Below, one piece after another: positions 35,199 to 41,335 of a stretch of 64,000 bases of DNA. The stretch's first letter is position 1. Every line of letters starts with the position of its first letter. Where the stretch lies: positions 106,052 through 170,051 of the forward strand of contig NZ_JASKLS010000003.1 of assembly GCF_030124375.1 (NCBI RefSeq), given 5' to 3'. The notes under the pieces were generated by a model, which was given only the letters and a program-made list of their open reading frames with translations, had not been told where the DNA came from and searched no databases. The position numbers and the translations under genes are program-made. Source of the stretch: Sinorhizobium sp. 6-70. GTDB taxonomy: Bacteria > Pseudomonadota > Alphaproteobacteria > Rhizobiales > Rhizobiaceae.

Positions 35199-35386
35199 AT
35201 GTCTTGCGGCGCGGGCTGGCCGGTCGAGGCTGTTGCGGTTCTAATCCCGGGCGTTTGGTAGTTTCCCTCGACATGAGGGGCGACCGCTTGCACCTTACAC
35301 TTTTCCTCATCCCGCTCTGGCGACTACATGAACAACCCGGCACAATACGTTATCGTGAGATCCTCGCCATGACGAAGGATAAGCGG

Positions 35387-35545
35387 ATGAACGAAACCAA
35401 GCCACGTGCGGGTGCGGACGCAGACAAGGTCATCGACGAGCGGATCGCCTCCCTCATGGGCAAGATACAGAAGGAAGCCGTGCCGGAGCGGCTGCTGGAA
35501 TTGGCTCGGCAACTGCAAGCAGCGTTGAACGCACGCAACCGCTGA
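35387..35545 (+). CDS. nepR: NepR-like anti-sigma factor
   Basis: 52 residues. The second half carries the NepR core: DERIASLMGKIQKEAVPERL followed by LELARQLQAAL, in which the VPERLLELA block is the canonical sigma-binding segment. NepR proteins hold EcfG sigma factors inactive until phosphorylated PhyR captures NepR. AAGGATAAGCGG favours 35387; an ATG at 35369 would add six residues. It faces the EcfG-type sigma gene, with 22 bp between stops. No PhyR or histidine kinase gene is present here, so it must respond to one encoded elsewhere. Confidence 0.82.
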   Translation: MNETKPRAGADADKVIDERIASLMGKIQKEAVPERLLELARQLQAALNARNR

Positions 35546-35567
35546 GGGGATGTTCATCGCGCCGCGG

Positions 35568-36092
35568 CTAGTTCAGTGGATTTCCATGCATCTGGATTAT
35601 CAATTCTTCGCGGGCCCGGCTGAGCCTGCTCTTGATCGTGCCGATCGCGCAATCGCATATGTCGGCCGCCTCCTTATAGCTCATCCCAAAGCCGGCAACG
35701 AGGACAAGCACTTCCCGGTGCTCAGGGGTCAGTAACGCCAAGGCATCGCGCAGTTCGCCATTCAGAACCGACCATTCCTGTGGAGGCGCCATCGGAATCG
35801 GCAGCTCGGCGCAATTCGTGTGTCCAGGGCTCTCGCGTGTCCGGATCTTGTATTGTGTCCGGAAGGTATTTCGCATGATCGTGAACAGCCAGGACTTGAG
35901 GCTGGTACCCGGTTCAAATTGATCGATGCTTCTCAGCGCCCGAAACAGGGTTTCCTGCAGGAGGTCGTCCGCCTCGAAGGGGACTGATGTAAATGTCCGG
36001 GCAAACGCCCGCAGGGCAGGCATCAGGTCGACGACCTGCTCCTCTATGTGATGATGCGATTTGTGGAGCGCATGAACGCCGGTGGCAGGCAT
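35568..36092 (-). CDS. EcfG/RpoE2-type ECF sigma factor
   Basis: 174 residues, normal for the group. Region 2 has ADDLLQETLFRALRSIDQFE and the -10-recognition helix SLKSWLFTIMRNTFRTQY. Region 4 has LLTPEHREVLVLVAGFGMS and CAIGTIKSRLSRAREEL. The sequence resembles the general-stress sigma of alphaproteobacteria, and the adjacent NepR-like gene supports that. The frame runs open to 36473, but AAAGGGCGG precedes the ATG at 36092 and the upstream part is unlike any sigma. Its likely targets are the GGAAC-N17-GTT promoters around it. It could be a second paralogue beside a chromosomal one. Confidence 0.87.
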   Translation of the reverse strand: MPATGVHALHKSHHHIEEQVVDLMPALRAFARTFTSVPFEADDLLQETLFRALRSIDQFEPGTSLKSWLFTIMRNTFRTQYKIRTRESPGHTNCAELPIPMAPPQEWSVLNGELRDALALLTPEHREVLVLVAGFGMSYKEAADICDCAIGTIKSRLSRAREELIIQMHGNPLN

Positions 36093-36135
36093 ATCGAATA
36101 CCGCCCTTTGCACGAACAGAAGATAGATAATGTCG

Positions 36136-36163
36136 AACAATGCCTGGCTGGCCTTTTGGTTCC
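36136..36163 (-). promoter_or_regulatory. Weak EcfG-type site upstream of the sigma gene
   Basis: Minus strand GGAAC (36163-36159), 17 nt, then ATTGTT (36141-36136). A GTT occurs only at spacer 20, while the relaxed GGAAC-N18-TT form is met. It might give weak autoregulation. Confidence 0.35.
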
Positions 36164-36485
36164 TCGTAACACCAATGATATTTGGGGGGGCGATGGGGCC
36201 TTCGGCTGCCCGGCCGAGGGGCTCGTTGAAGTACAAGTTCGCCCTTTTCAGCACGGCTCGTCCGCTTGGCGACGTAGCTGCTCCTGGTCCGGCTTCGGCA
36301 ATGCGTTGCGCAGCGACGCGCCTCGCGCGCAGTTCCGTTGCAGCCGCAAATCCGGCAAATGACAGGCAAATCTCTAAAATGCCTCGGTCTCGTGCGATCC
36401 TCGGACACGGTTGGGGCCAGACGCCTACTTTCGTTTCGTGAAGGTTGGCCTGAGGCAGGCTTTTGCCCGCCAAAGGAGGTACGTA
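36164..36485. other. Spacer between the sigma gene and the glycine-rich protein gene
   Basis: About 320 bp with no convincing reading frame on either strand; the minus-strand extension of the sigma frame is not sigma-like. No strict EcfG-type site was found for the glycine-rich gene on the right. AAAGGAGGT at 36473-36481 is its ribosome site. Confidence 0.5.
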
Positions 36486-36854
36486 ATGAAAAAACTCCCC
36501 AGAATAATCGCTGTGTCGCTATTCGGGCTCGCATCCGCGACTGCAATGCCGCTCATCCCGGTGAGTGGCGGTAGCGGTTCGTCAAGCAATGCCTACGCAG
36601 ACAACGGTGTCGTTCTCATACCGGGAACTGGAAGTGATGATGGCGGCGGTAGCGGCGGCACTAACGGGACCGGTGGTGGCAGCACCGACGGGACCGGCAA
36701 TGGTGGCGGAGGCGATACCGGCACTGGCGGTGGAGCGGACAGCGGCACGGGCGGTGGAGCGGACACTGGTTCCGGTGGTACGGAAGGCTCTACCAGCAGC
36801 AGTTCAGAGGGCGCCGGCACCGGTGGCGGCACGTCGGGGGGTGGCGGCGAGTGA
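36486..36854 (+). CDS. Secreted glycine/serine/threonine-rich protein
   Basis: 122 residues. A signal peptide (KKLPRIIAVSLFGLASATA) is followed by a short linker, then about 70 residues made almost only of Gly, Thr, Ser and Asp in GTGGG-type repeats, ending SGGGGE. It has no cysteine or aromatic core, so it is an extended low-complexity exoprotein or envelope spacer. The ribosome site AAAGGAGGT is nearly perfect, suggesting strong translation. It diverges from the EcfG-type sigma gene. An intrinsic terminator follows. Confidence 0.75.
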   Translation: MKKLPRIIAVSLFGLASATAMPLIPVSGGSGSSSNAYADNGVVLIPGTGSDDGGGSGGTNGTGGGSTDGTGNGGGGDTGTGGGADSGTGGGADTGSGGTEGSTSSSSEGAGTGGGTSGGGGE

Positions 36855-36897
36855 GGACGGCAACCCTGACCTGATGTAGCTGCCGACCGGGTCTTAA

Positions 36898-36929
36898 AGA
36901 GGTTCTTCTTGGCTGAAGGACCTCTTTTT
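36898..36929 (+). terminator. Intrinsic terminator after the glycine-rich protein gene
   Basis: AGAGGTTCTTC pairs with GAAGGACCTCT across a short loop, followed by TTTTT ending at 36929. One pair is mismatched. Confidence 0.75.
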
Positions 36930-37082
36930 GCGCCATCCGTCAAAACGTAATTCCGTTCGCAATCGGCCACTTCGCTCAGCTTTCATCTTTGGCCGCTCAA
37001 GGTGTTACGGCCGCTTGTCGCATGGAAAGGCCGTGCGCCGCTCACGCCGCGGGCACTCTGAACCAAGAGGTCAGAAGCCACG

Positions 37083-37180
37083 GCATGTTCCCTTAAATCG
37101 TAGCCGATTTAGGGATAAAAACATGCAGCAATTTCAAAGCGCTACAGCGTCCTTTGGGCATCTGATCGGACGCCCGGCGT
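37083..37180 (-). repeat. Dispersed double-palindrome repeat, copy 5 (reverse, degenerate)
   Basis: GCATGTTCCCTTAAATCG pairs with the following CGATTTAGGG and ACATGC. The second hairpin begins GCTACAGCG at 37140, but its right arm has decayed to GACGCCCGGCG. The spacer from 36930 to 37201 holds nothing else recognised. Confidence 0.65.
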
Positions 37181-37201
37181 GCAGGCCCCACGAGCGAGCT
37201 G

Positions 37202-37227
37202 GGAACCAATTACCCTGCCGCTGGTTG
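37202..37227 (+). promoter_or_regulatory. EcfG-type promoter for the DUF1236-like gene
   Basis: GGAAC (37202-37206), 17 nt, GTTG (37224-37227), 30 bp before the ATG at 37257. Confidence 0.75.
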
Positions 37228-37256
37228 GGAAGGTCTCTCAAGGAAGGAGCATATCA

Positions 37257-37541
37257 ATGAATAAATTTGCCATGATGATTGCGGTGCTGCTGACGGCTGT
37301 GGGTTCGTCGGCGATGGCCCAAGATACTATCGTGTTGCCTGGTGAAGTCAGGACCTACGTGCTGGAACAGAATACGCCGTCGATTCAATATGAGGGCGAG
37401 ATCGTCGTCGGCCAGCCGGTGCCGGACGTGGTCGAAGTTTACCCCATTCCGGACCAGCCTGAGTACGGCTATGCGGTCGTCAACGAAAAGCGGGTCATTG
37501 TGAACCCGAAGACGCACACGGTCGTGCAGGTTCTCGAATAA
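37257..37541 (+). CDS. Exported DUF1236-like protein
   Basis: 94 residues with a signal peptide (KFAMMIAVLLTAVGSSAMA) cleaved near AMA-QDT. The mature part ends with the DUF1236 pattern: VGQPVPDVVEVYPIPDQPEY, then GYAVVNEKRVIVNPKTHTVV. Such small periplasmic proteins are common in rhizobia; the function is unknown. AAGGAAGGAGC precedes the ATG. The following gene begins 44 bp later and may be co-transcribed. Confidence 0.85.
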   Translation: MNKFAMMIAVLLTAVGSSAMAQDTIVLPGEVRTYVLEQNTPSIQYEGEIVVGQPVPDVVEVYPIPDQPEYGYAVVNEKRVIVNPKTHTVVQVLE

Positions 37542-37585
37542 GGGCTCCGGCGAACTGACCCGGCCGCAAGATCGGAACGCGAAGC

Positions 37586-37861
37586 ATGGAAAACATCGAA
37601 TTTCGGTTAGCTGCCCATCGCGAAATCCTGGTGGCTGTCCTTTCCGCGCTGGCGAAAAATGACGATGCCTGGCTGAAGATCAACCGTATCCTGGAAGAAG
37701 AACTGATCGTGCAAGATCATGAGGAGGATCCAGGGATCGTACCATCCGGAGCCTTTGCCAGGCAGAATGCTATGGCTGCGGAAATCTCATCCATTCTTCA
37801 GGACGCCAGCGCACGCGCGGCTGCCGACGCCAGCCCTGCCACGCCAAAAAACGGCCATTGA
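37586..37861 (+). CDS. Small hypothetical protein
   Basis: 91 residues, helical and soluble. It begins MENIEFRLAAHREILVAVLS, with an acidic middle (VQDHEEDPGIVP) and an Ala-rich tail. I recognise no family. It follows the DUF1236-like gene in the same direction and is probably under the same EcfG-type promoter. Confidence 0.65.
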   Translation: MENIEFRLAAHREILVAVLSALAKNDDAWLKINRILEEELIVQDHEEDPGIVPSGAFARQNAMAAEISSILQDASARAAADASPATPKNGH

Positions 37862-37889
37862 GAAAGACGAAAATAGCCTGCCGCACGGG

Positions 37890-37915
37890 GGAACCGCTCC
37901 TCTGCTGGTGCGTTA
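37890..37915 (+). promoter_or_regulatory. EcfG-type promoter for the three overlapping genes at 37972-38895
   Basis: GGAAC (37890-37894), 17 nt, GTTA (37912-37915). Confidence 0.7.
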
Positions 37916-37971
37916 AGGAGGCATTGCGGCTTAGACCGCGCATGTCCACACGAAGCAGAAGGGAGCACATC

Positions 37972-38175
37972 GTGCGGCAAAGATCGAAGCAAAAGCGACC
38001 GAGATTCCTTCGACCGCCGGAAAATCCGAACCCCAAGAAGGCGCAGCGAAACACCTGGCAGCCCCAGGTCATTGTACCCTACCGCGTCGATCTCACACTC
38101 AAGAAGCCGGCAGATGAGGAAGTCAGAGTGCCTGCATCCATCAATGGCAGGAGTCTCGTCAATGGCCGCCCATGA
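37972..38175 (+). CDS. Small basic protein (GTG start)
   Basis: 67 residues, very basic at the N terminus (RQRSKQKRPRFLRPPENP), followed by a short beta-type part (WQPQVIVPYRVDLTLKKP). I choose the GTG at 37972 because AAGGGAG lies 7 bp before it and an EcfG-type promoter ends at 37915; the in-frame ATG at 37942 has no ribosome site. The 3' end overlaps the CBS gene by 14 bp. The function is unknown; nucleic-acid binding is possible. Confidence 0.5.
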   Translation: MRQRSKQKRPRFLRPPENPNPKKAQRNTWQPQVIVPYRVDLTLKKPADEEVRVPASINGRSLVNGRP

Positions 38176-38644
38176 GGACAGAGCGATACGCGTTCGGGAC
38201 GTGATGTCCAAACAGGTTTTTACGGTTTCAACGAGCGATACGGCGCAATCCGTTGCGCGGCTGATGGAAGAGGCCGGGGTTGGCGCGTTGCCGGTCGAAG
38301 CCCCGGGCGTCGGAACCATCCTTGGGATCGTCACGGACCGCGATATCCTCGCTTCGGTGGTGGCCCAGGGACTGTCGACATCGACGGCTGTGTTCGAGTT
38401 CATGACGGTTTCCGCCGAGTCCTGCGAGGAGGACGACAGCATCCTGCTGGCGGCCCAAAAGATGCATGACTACAAGATACGCCGCCTCGTCGTCGTTGAC
38501 GAAAACAAGCACGCGGCCGGCATCATTTCACTGGCCGACATCACGCGCGCGAGCCCGGAACTCGGGGGCCTCGTACTGGGGGGAATAAGCCGACAGGCGC
38601 ACCAGTCCCCTCCGCTTGAAGGAGCCTCGACATGCCGAGCCTGA
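38162..38644 (+). CDS. Two-CBS-domain protein
   Basis: 160 residues with CBS domains at about 10-65 (VRDVMSKQVFTVSTSDTA, GIVTDRDILAS) and 72-125 (CEEDDSILLAAQKMHDYKIR, LVVVDENKHAAGIISLADIT). The C-terminal tail is unstructured. It is related in layout to the CBS protein at 33141. The start ATG at 38162 is preceded by GGCAGGAGTC. It overlaps both neighbours (14 bp upstream, 13 bp downstream), indicating tight coupling. Confidence 0.85.
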   Translation: MAAHEDRAIRVRDVMSKQVFTVSTSDTAQSVARLMEEAGVGALPVEAPGVGTILGIVTDRDILASVVAQGLSTSTAVFEFMTVSAESCEEDDSILLAAQKMHDYKIRRLVVVDENKHAAGIISLADITRASPELGGLVLGGISRQAHQSPPLEGASTCRA

Positions 38645-38895
38645 CGCAGGATCGCCTGTGGAGCGAAGTGGTCATCCTCGAGGCGCCGAGCCGAGTGCTG
38701 CGGGTGCAGAGCACGCGCGACGCCTTTCTATGTCTCAAGAACCACTGGCCACTCGCCGACGGAAAGGCAAAAAGCGAAGCATTGGCAGCATGCGACCGCG
38801 TGATCGAGGGAAACGACGAACCTGACGCCGCACGCGCCGCCTTCATCAGGGCGGCGGAGGAAGCGCAATTCCGCGTCAACAGCTGGACAGGCTGA
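38632..38895 (+). CDS. DUF982 family protein
   Basis: 87 residues. It has the DUF982 pattern: an N-terminal strand (LWSEVVILEAPSRVLRVQST), RDAFLCLKNHWPLADGKA, and a C-terminal helix (AARAAFIRAAEEAQFRV). The family is common and expanded in Rhizobiaceae; the function is unknown. It starts inside the end of the CBS gene and is the last gene of the three-gene unit. Confidence 0.82.
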   Translation: MPSLTQDRLWSEVVILEAPSRVLRVQSTRDAFLCLKNHWPLADGKAKSEALAACDRVIEGNDEPDAARAAFIRAAEEAQFRVNSWTG

Positions 38896-38926
38896 TTGTC
38901 CCTGTCGCCTTCTTCTTATCCCTTTG

Positions 38927-39784
38927 TCAAAGGAACGGCTTGCCTCCGGTCACGGCGATCGTCGCGCCCGACACATAGCTCGACATCGGATCCGCCAGCA
39001 TGACAAAGGTCGAAGCCAGTTCCACCGGCTGCCCAGGACGTTTCATCGGCACCTGCTTGCCGAACTCGACGACGGCATCTTCCGGGAGGCTCGAGGGGAT
39101 CAATGGCGTCCAGATCGGACCGGGAGCCACGACATTCGCGCGTATACCCCGCTCGGCCAATAGCTGGGCGAGGCCGGCCGTGAAGTTATGGATTGCACCC
39201 TTGGTGGCGGCATAGGCGAGCAGGGTCGGATTGGGACTGTCGGCGTTGATGGAAGCGGTGTTGATGATCGCACTGCCTTCACGCATGTGCGGCACCGCTG
39301 CCTTGGTCAGATAGAATATGGCATGCATGTTGACCCTGAAGGTCAATTCCCATTCCTCGTCCGTTATGTCCTCGATTGCCTGAAACGATGCCTGGTGAGC
39401 CGCGTTGTTGACGAGAATGTCTATCCCGCCGAGCTCTTCGACAGCCGTATCGACGATGCGCCGGCAGTGGTCGGGAGACTGGATGTCGCCCGACACCAGC
39501 ACCGCCTTGCACCCGGCCTCTTCGACGAGTGCCTTCGTTGCCCGGGCGTCCTCATGCTCGTTGAGGTAGGCGATAAGGACGTCGGCGCCCTCTCTGGCGT
39601 AGGCGATCGCCACGGCCCTGCCGATGCCGCTATCGCCACCGGTTATGATCGCCCTCTTTCCCTCCAGCCGGCCCGAACCCTGATAGGAATTCTCCCCGTG
39701 ATCCGGTATCGGCTCCATTCGATCCGTCGTTCCGGGCATGGCTTGAGGTTGCCGCGCAAAGGGAGGGCGAGGAAAGGTATCCAT
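38927..39784 (-). CDS. SDR oxidoreductase, stress-protein type (YhdG/GSP39-like)
   Basis: 285 residues. The family-specific N-terminal extension (FPRPPFARQPQAMPG, MEPIPDHGENSYQGSGRL) precedes the Rossmann motif TGGDSGIGRAVAIAYA. The catalytic serine lies in IINTASINADSPNPT with YAATKGA downstream. Such extended SDRs are general-stress proteins in Bacillus and in alphaproteobacteria; the substrate is unknown. ATG 39784 has GGAG upstream and the family-typical start. ATG 39817 is possible. An EcfG-type promoter lies upstream. Confidence 0.87.
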   Translation of the reverse strand: MDTFPRPPFARQPQAMPGTTDRMEPIPDHGENSYQGSGRLEGKRAIITGGDSGIGRAVAIAYAREGADVLIAYLNEHEDARATKALVEEAGCKAVLVSGDIQSPDHCRRIVDTAVEELGGIDILVNNAAHQASFQAIEDITDEEWELTFRVNMHAIFYLTKAAVPHMREGSAIINTASINADSPNPTLLAYAATKGAIHNFTAGLAQLLAERGIRANVVAPGPIWTPLIPSSLPEDAVVEFGKQVPMKRPGQPVELASTFVMLADPMSSYVSGATIAVTGGKPFL

Positions 39785-39848
39785 TTCCAAAAACTCCGTA
39801 TTGGATGAGGCAGACATTCGCGGTTCCGCCAGCGTGTCGTCTGGGGCC

Positions 39849-39874
39849 TAACCGAGGGCGGGACGCTTTGTTCC
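39849..39874 (-). promoter_or_regulatory. EcfG-type promoter for the stress SDR gene
   Basis: Minus strand GGAAC (39874-39870), 17 nt, GTTA (39852-39849). Confidence 0.75.
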
Positions 39875-39910
39875 GGCGGTATTTGGTGCTCCGACGTCTC
39901 CGCGCTCGTC

Positions 39911-39937
39911 GGAACCGATAACGCCTGGGCGGCGTTT
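39911..39937 (+). promoter_or_regulatory. EcfG-type promoter for the 43-residue membrane peptide gene
   Basis: GGAAC (39911-39915), 17 nt, CGTT (39933-39936). It fits the GGAAC-N17-CGTT form and diverges from the SDR promoter 36 bp away. Confidence 0.6.
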
Positions 39938-39960
39938 CATCACCCACAGGAAGACTGGGA

Positions 39961-40092
39961 ATGAAACCGCGCACGATTCTCATTGGGATCATCTTTTTGA
40001 TGGCGGCCGTTTTCGCCCTGCTGATCTACGACTTCGCCGACCGCCGTCCCGCCGAGGAAGTCGGCACGCGGCTCCCCGCTACCACCGATTGA
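39961..40092 (+). CDS. 43-residue single-span membrane protein
   Basis: A very short frame (ATG at 39961, TGA at 40090-40092). It encodes a basic start (MKPRT), one hydrophobic helix (ILIGIIFLMAAVFALLIYDF) and a polar tail (ADRRPAEEVGTRLPATTD). The positive-inside layout places the tail outside the membrane. AGGAAG is well spaced before the ATG, and an EcfG-type promoter lies 24 bp upstream. The function is unknown. Confidence 0.6.
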   Translation: MKPRTILIGIIFLMAAVFALLIYDFADRRPAEEVGTRLPATTD

Positions 40093-40122
40093 TCGTTTCC
40101 GATGCCCGCGAGGCTTCAGCCG

Positions 40123-40148
40123 GGAACTTCCTATCCGGCCTGACGTTG
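40123..40148 (+). promoter_or_regulatory. EcfG-type promoter for the two genes at 40177-40679
   Basis: GGAAC (40123-40127), 17 nt, GTTG (40145-40148), 28 bp before the ATG at 40177. Confidence 0.75.
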
Positions 40149-40176
40149 ACTGATCAAGAACGCTCAGGAGGCAAAG

Positions 40177-40419
40177 ATGAAAACCACGGAAAAGCGGCGC
40201 AAGGGTGTCCCCGGCGATGCGCCCGGAGAGAGACCGATCGAGAAGGATAGTGATTTGCATCCGCGCGCGAAGAAACAGCCCGTCGAACCGGATGACTTCG
40301 CAACCCATCGCGCCATCCGGGAAGCTGCGCGGCAAAAGCGAGATGATTATCTCGTCGAGTCCGATCTCGAGGAATCGGAGCAACGCTATCCGACCCCGGG
40401 CATGAAAGACCAGGATTAA
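40177..40419 (+). CDS. Small hydrophilic hypothetical protein
   Basis: 80 residues, almost wholly charged and lacking a hydrophobic core (GERPIEKDSDLHPRAKKQPV, ESDLEESEQRYPTPGMK), so it is probably disordered, like hydrophilin-type stress proteins. CAGGAGGC precedes the ATG, an EcfG-type promoter is upstream, and the next gene follows after 11 bp. Confidence 0.7.
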   Translation: MKTTEKRRKGVPGDAPGERPIEKDSDLHPRAKKQPVEPDDFATHRAIREAARQKRDDYLVESDLEESEQRYPTPGMKDQD

Positions 40420-40430
40420 GGAGCGTAACG

Positions 40431-40679
40431 ATGGCATTGAAAACACTGAGAGCCGGCTTCACCGGCAAGCCGGCGGAACCGGATCTGAAAACGAGGACCC
40501 AGGAGGCCGCGCGCTACGTCCGCGACGAGGCGGCGGTGGTTGCCGGGACGGCCCGTGACCATCCGGCAGCGCTCAGCAGCACCTTGCTTGTGGTCGCGAC
40601 CCTGGCATTTGTCGCGGGCTACCTCGTGGGCGGCACGGCGGCCCCTCCTTCACGCAGCCAGCGGTTCTGGTCGTGGTGA
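40431..40679 (+). CDS. Small membrane protein (DUF883-like layout)
   Basis: 82 residues. An amphipathic N-terminal region (KTRTQEAARYVRDEAAVVAG) precedes one membrane segment (TLLVVATLAFVAGYLVGG) and a short basic tail. This resembles ElaB/YqjD/DUF883 proteins, which anchor to the inner membrane in stationary phase, but it is shorter, so the assignment is tentative. AAGGAGCG precedes the ATG. It is the second gene of a stress operon. Confidence 0.68.
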   Translation: MALKTLRAGFTGKPAEPDLKTRTQEAARYVRDEAAVVAGTARDHPAALSSTLLVVATLAFVAGYLVGGTAAPPSRSQRFWSW

Positions 40680-40814
40680 TAGCTCCGCGCAAGCTTTCTC
40701 AGCCCGATCGGGAACAAATCGACGCCCATCCGGTTTATGTGTCGGACCGCGTGGAACAAGTCCCCTCTCCGCAAGCCCCTACGGACCGCGCGATCCCAAA
40801 CAACAGTGCAGATC

Positions 40815-40843
40815 GGGCTCCACCAATTGGTGGGGCCCTTTTT
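40815..40843 (+). terminator. Intrinsic terminator
   Basis: GGGCTCCACC pairs with GGTGGGGCCC around AATT (40815-40838; one G-T pair), followed by TTTTT. It ends the operon at 40177-40679, about 135 bp past its last stop. No gene is seen in the spacer from 40680 to 40814. Confidence 0.85.
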
Positions 40844-40950
40844 CTAGAGCGCCGTGCGTTCAAATGAACGCACAAAGGATGCTCTAGCACTATGGTTCTA
40901 GAGCATCTTATCCGCTTTCAGTGACTCCACTTGAAAGCGAGATGCTCTAG
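40844..40950 (+). repeat. Dispersed palindromic repeat, variant copy 6
   Basis: CTAGAGC at 40844 pairs with GCTCTAG at 40881-40887, with an inner GTGCGTTC/GAACGCAC pair. The second part runs from CTAGAGCATC to GATGCTCTAG (to 40950), replacing the CTGCATG/CATGCAG module of the other copies. It shows the mosaic nature of the family. Confidence 0.75.
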
Positions 40951-40984
40951 GCCAGAACTGCACGCGATGATCGTTCGAAAACCG

Positions 40985-41010
40985 GGAACTATTGGTGGTT
41001 GCAGTGGTTT
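40985..41010 (+). promoter_or_regulatory. EcfG-type promoter for the 64-residue protein gene
   Basis: GGAAC (40985-40989), 17 nt, GTTT (41007-41010), 31 bp before the ATG at 41042. Confidence 0.75.
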
Positions 41011-41041
41011 CGTCCGCAAATACAGTCTTTGGAGATCAATG

Positions 41042-41236
41042 ATGAAAACGCCGAAACCGGGTGCATCCGGCACGACAGAACAATCGCCGCGCTGGGAAGG
41101 ACCGAAGGAGACAAAGCCGAGGGGCTACCTTCCGGCCAAGGATGATCCCAAGCGGAACAGGGACGCGGCTGGCGAAAACCTGAAAGATCCGCATCGCCGC
41201 AAACTGTCGGACGCGGGCAAGACCAAAGAGGATTAG
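41042..41236 (+). CDS. Small hydrophilic hypothetical protein
   Basis: 64 residues, charged and Pro/Gly/Lys-rich (EGPKETKPRGYLPAKDDPKR and RRKLSDAGKTKED), without a hydrophobic core and probably disordered. ATG at 41039 or 41042; GGAG spacing favours the second. An EcfG-type promoter is directly upstream, and a repeat copy begins at its stop codon. No function is recognised. Confidence 0.65.
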   Translation: MKTPKPGASGTTEQSPRWEGPKETKPRGYLPAKDDPKRNRDAAGENLKDPHRRKLSDAGKTKED

Positions 41237-41327
41237 AGCGCCGTGCGTTCAAATGAACGCACAAGGGACGCTCTCTTTGAATTGCTGCATGGTTCCTTAA
41301 ATCGCCTTCGATTTAAGAAACATGCAG
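41234..41327 (+). repeat. Dispersed palindromic repeat, copy 7 (hybrid)
   Basis: The first part has the variant TAGAGCGCCGTGCGTTC hairpin of copy 6. The second has the standard CTGCATG...CATGCAG hairpin with TTAAATCG/CGATTTAA, as in copies 1, 3 and 4. The combination shows module exchange. It overlaps the last codon of the preceding gene. Confidence 0.8.
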
Positions 41328-41335
41328 CAGCCTCG

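Noticed and set aside
36093..36473. Longer sigma-factor start upstream of 36092
   Set aside because: The added 127 residues do not resemble sigma sequence, and a good ribosome site precedes 36092.
36650..36840. GGTGG-rich stretch as a DNA repeat array
   Set aside because: The repetition follows the coding of a Gly/Thr/Ser-rich secreted protein with a signal peptide; no CRISPR-like spacing is present.
40673..40867. Short plus-strand frame after the DUF883-like gene
   Set aside because: It passes through an intrinsic terminator and into a repeat, lacks a ribosome site, and its GGAAC at 40752 has no GTT at the right spacing.
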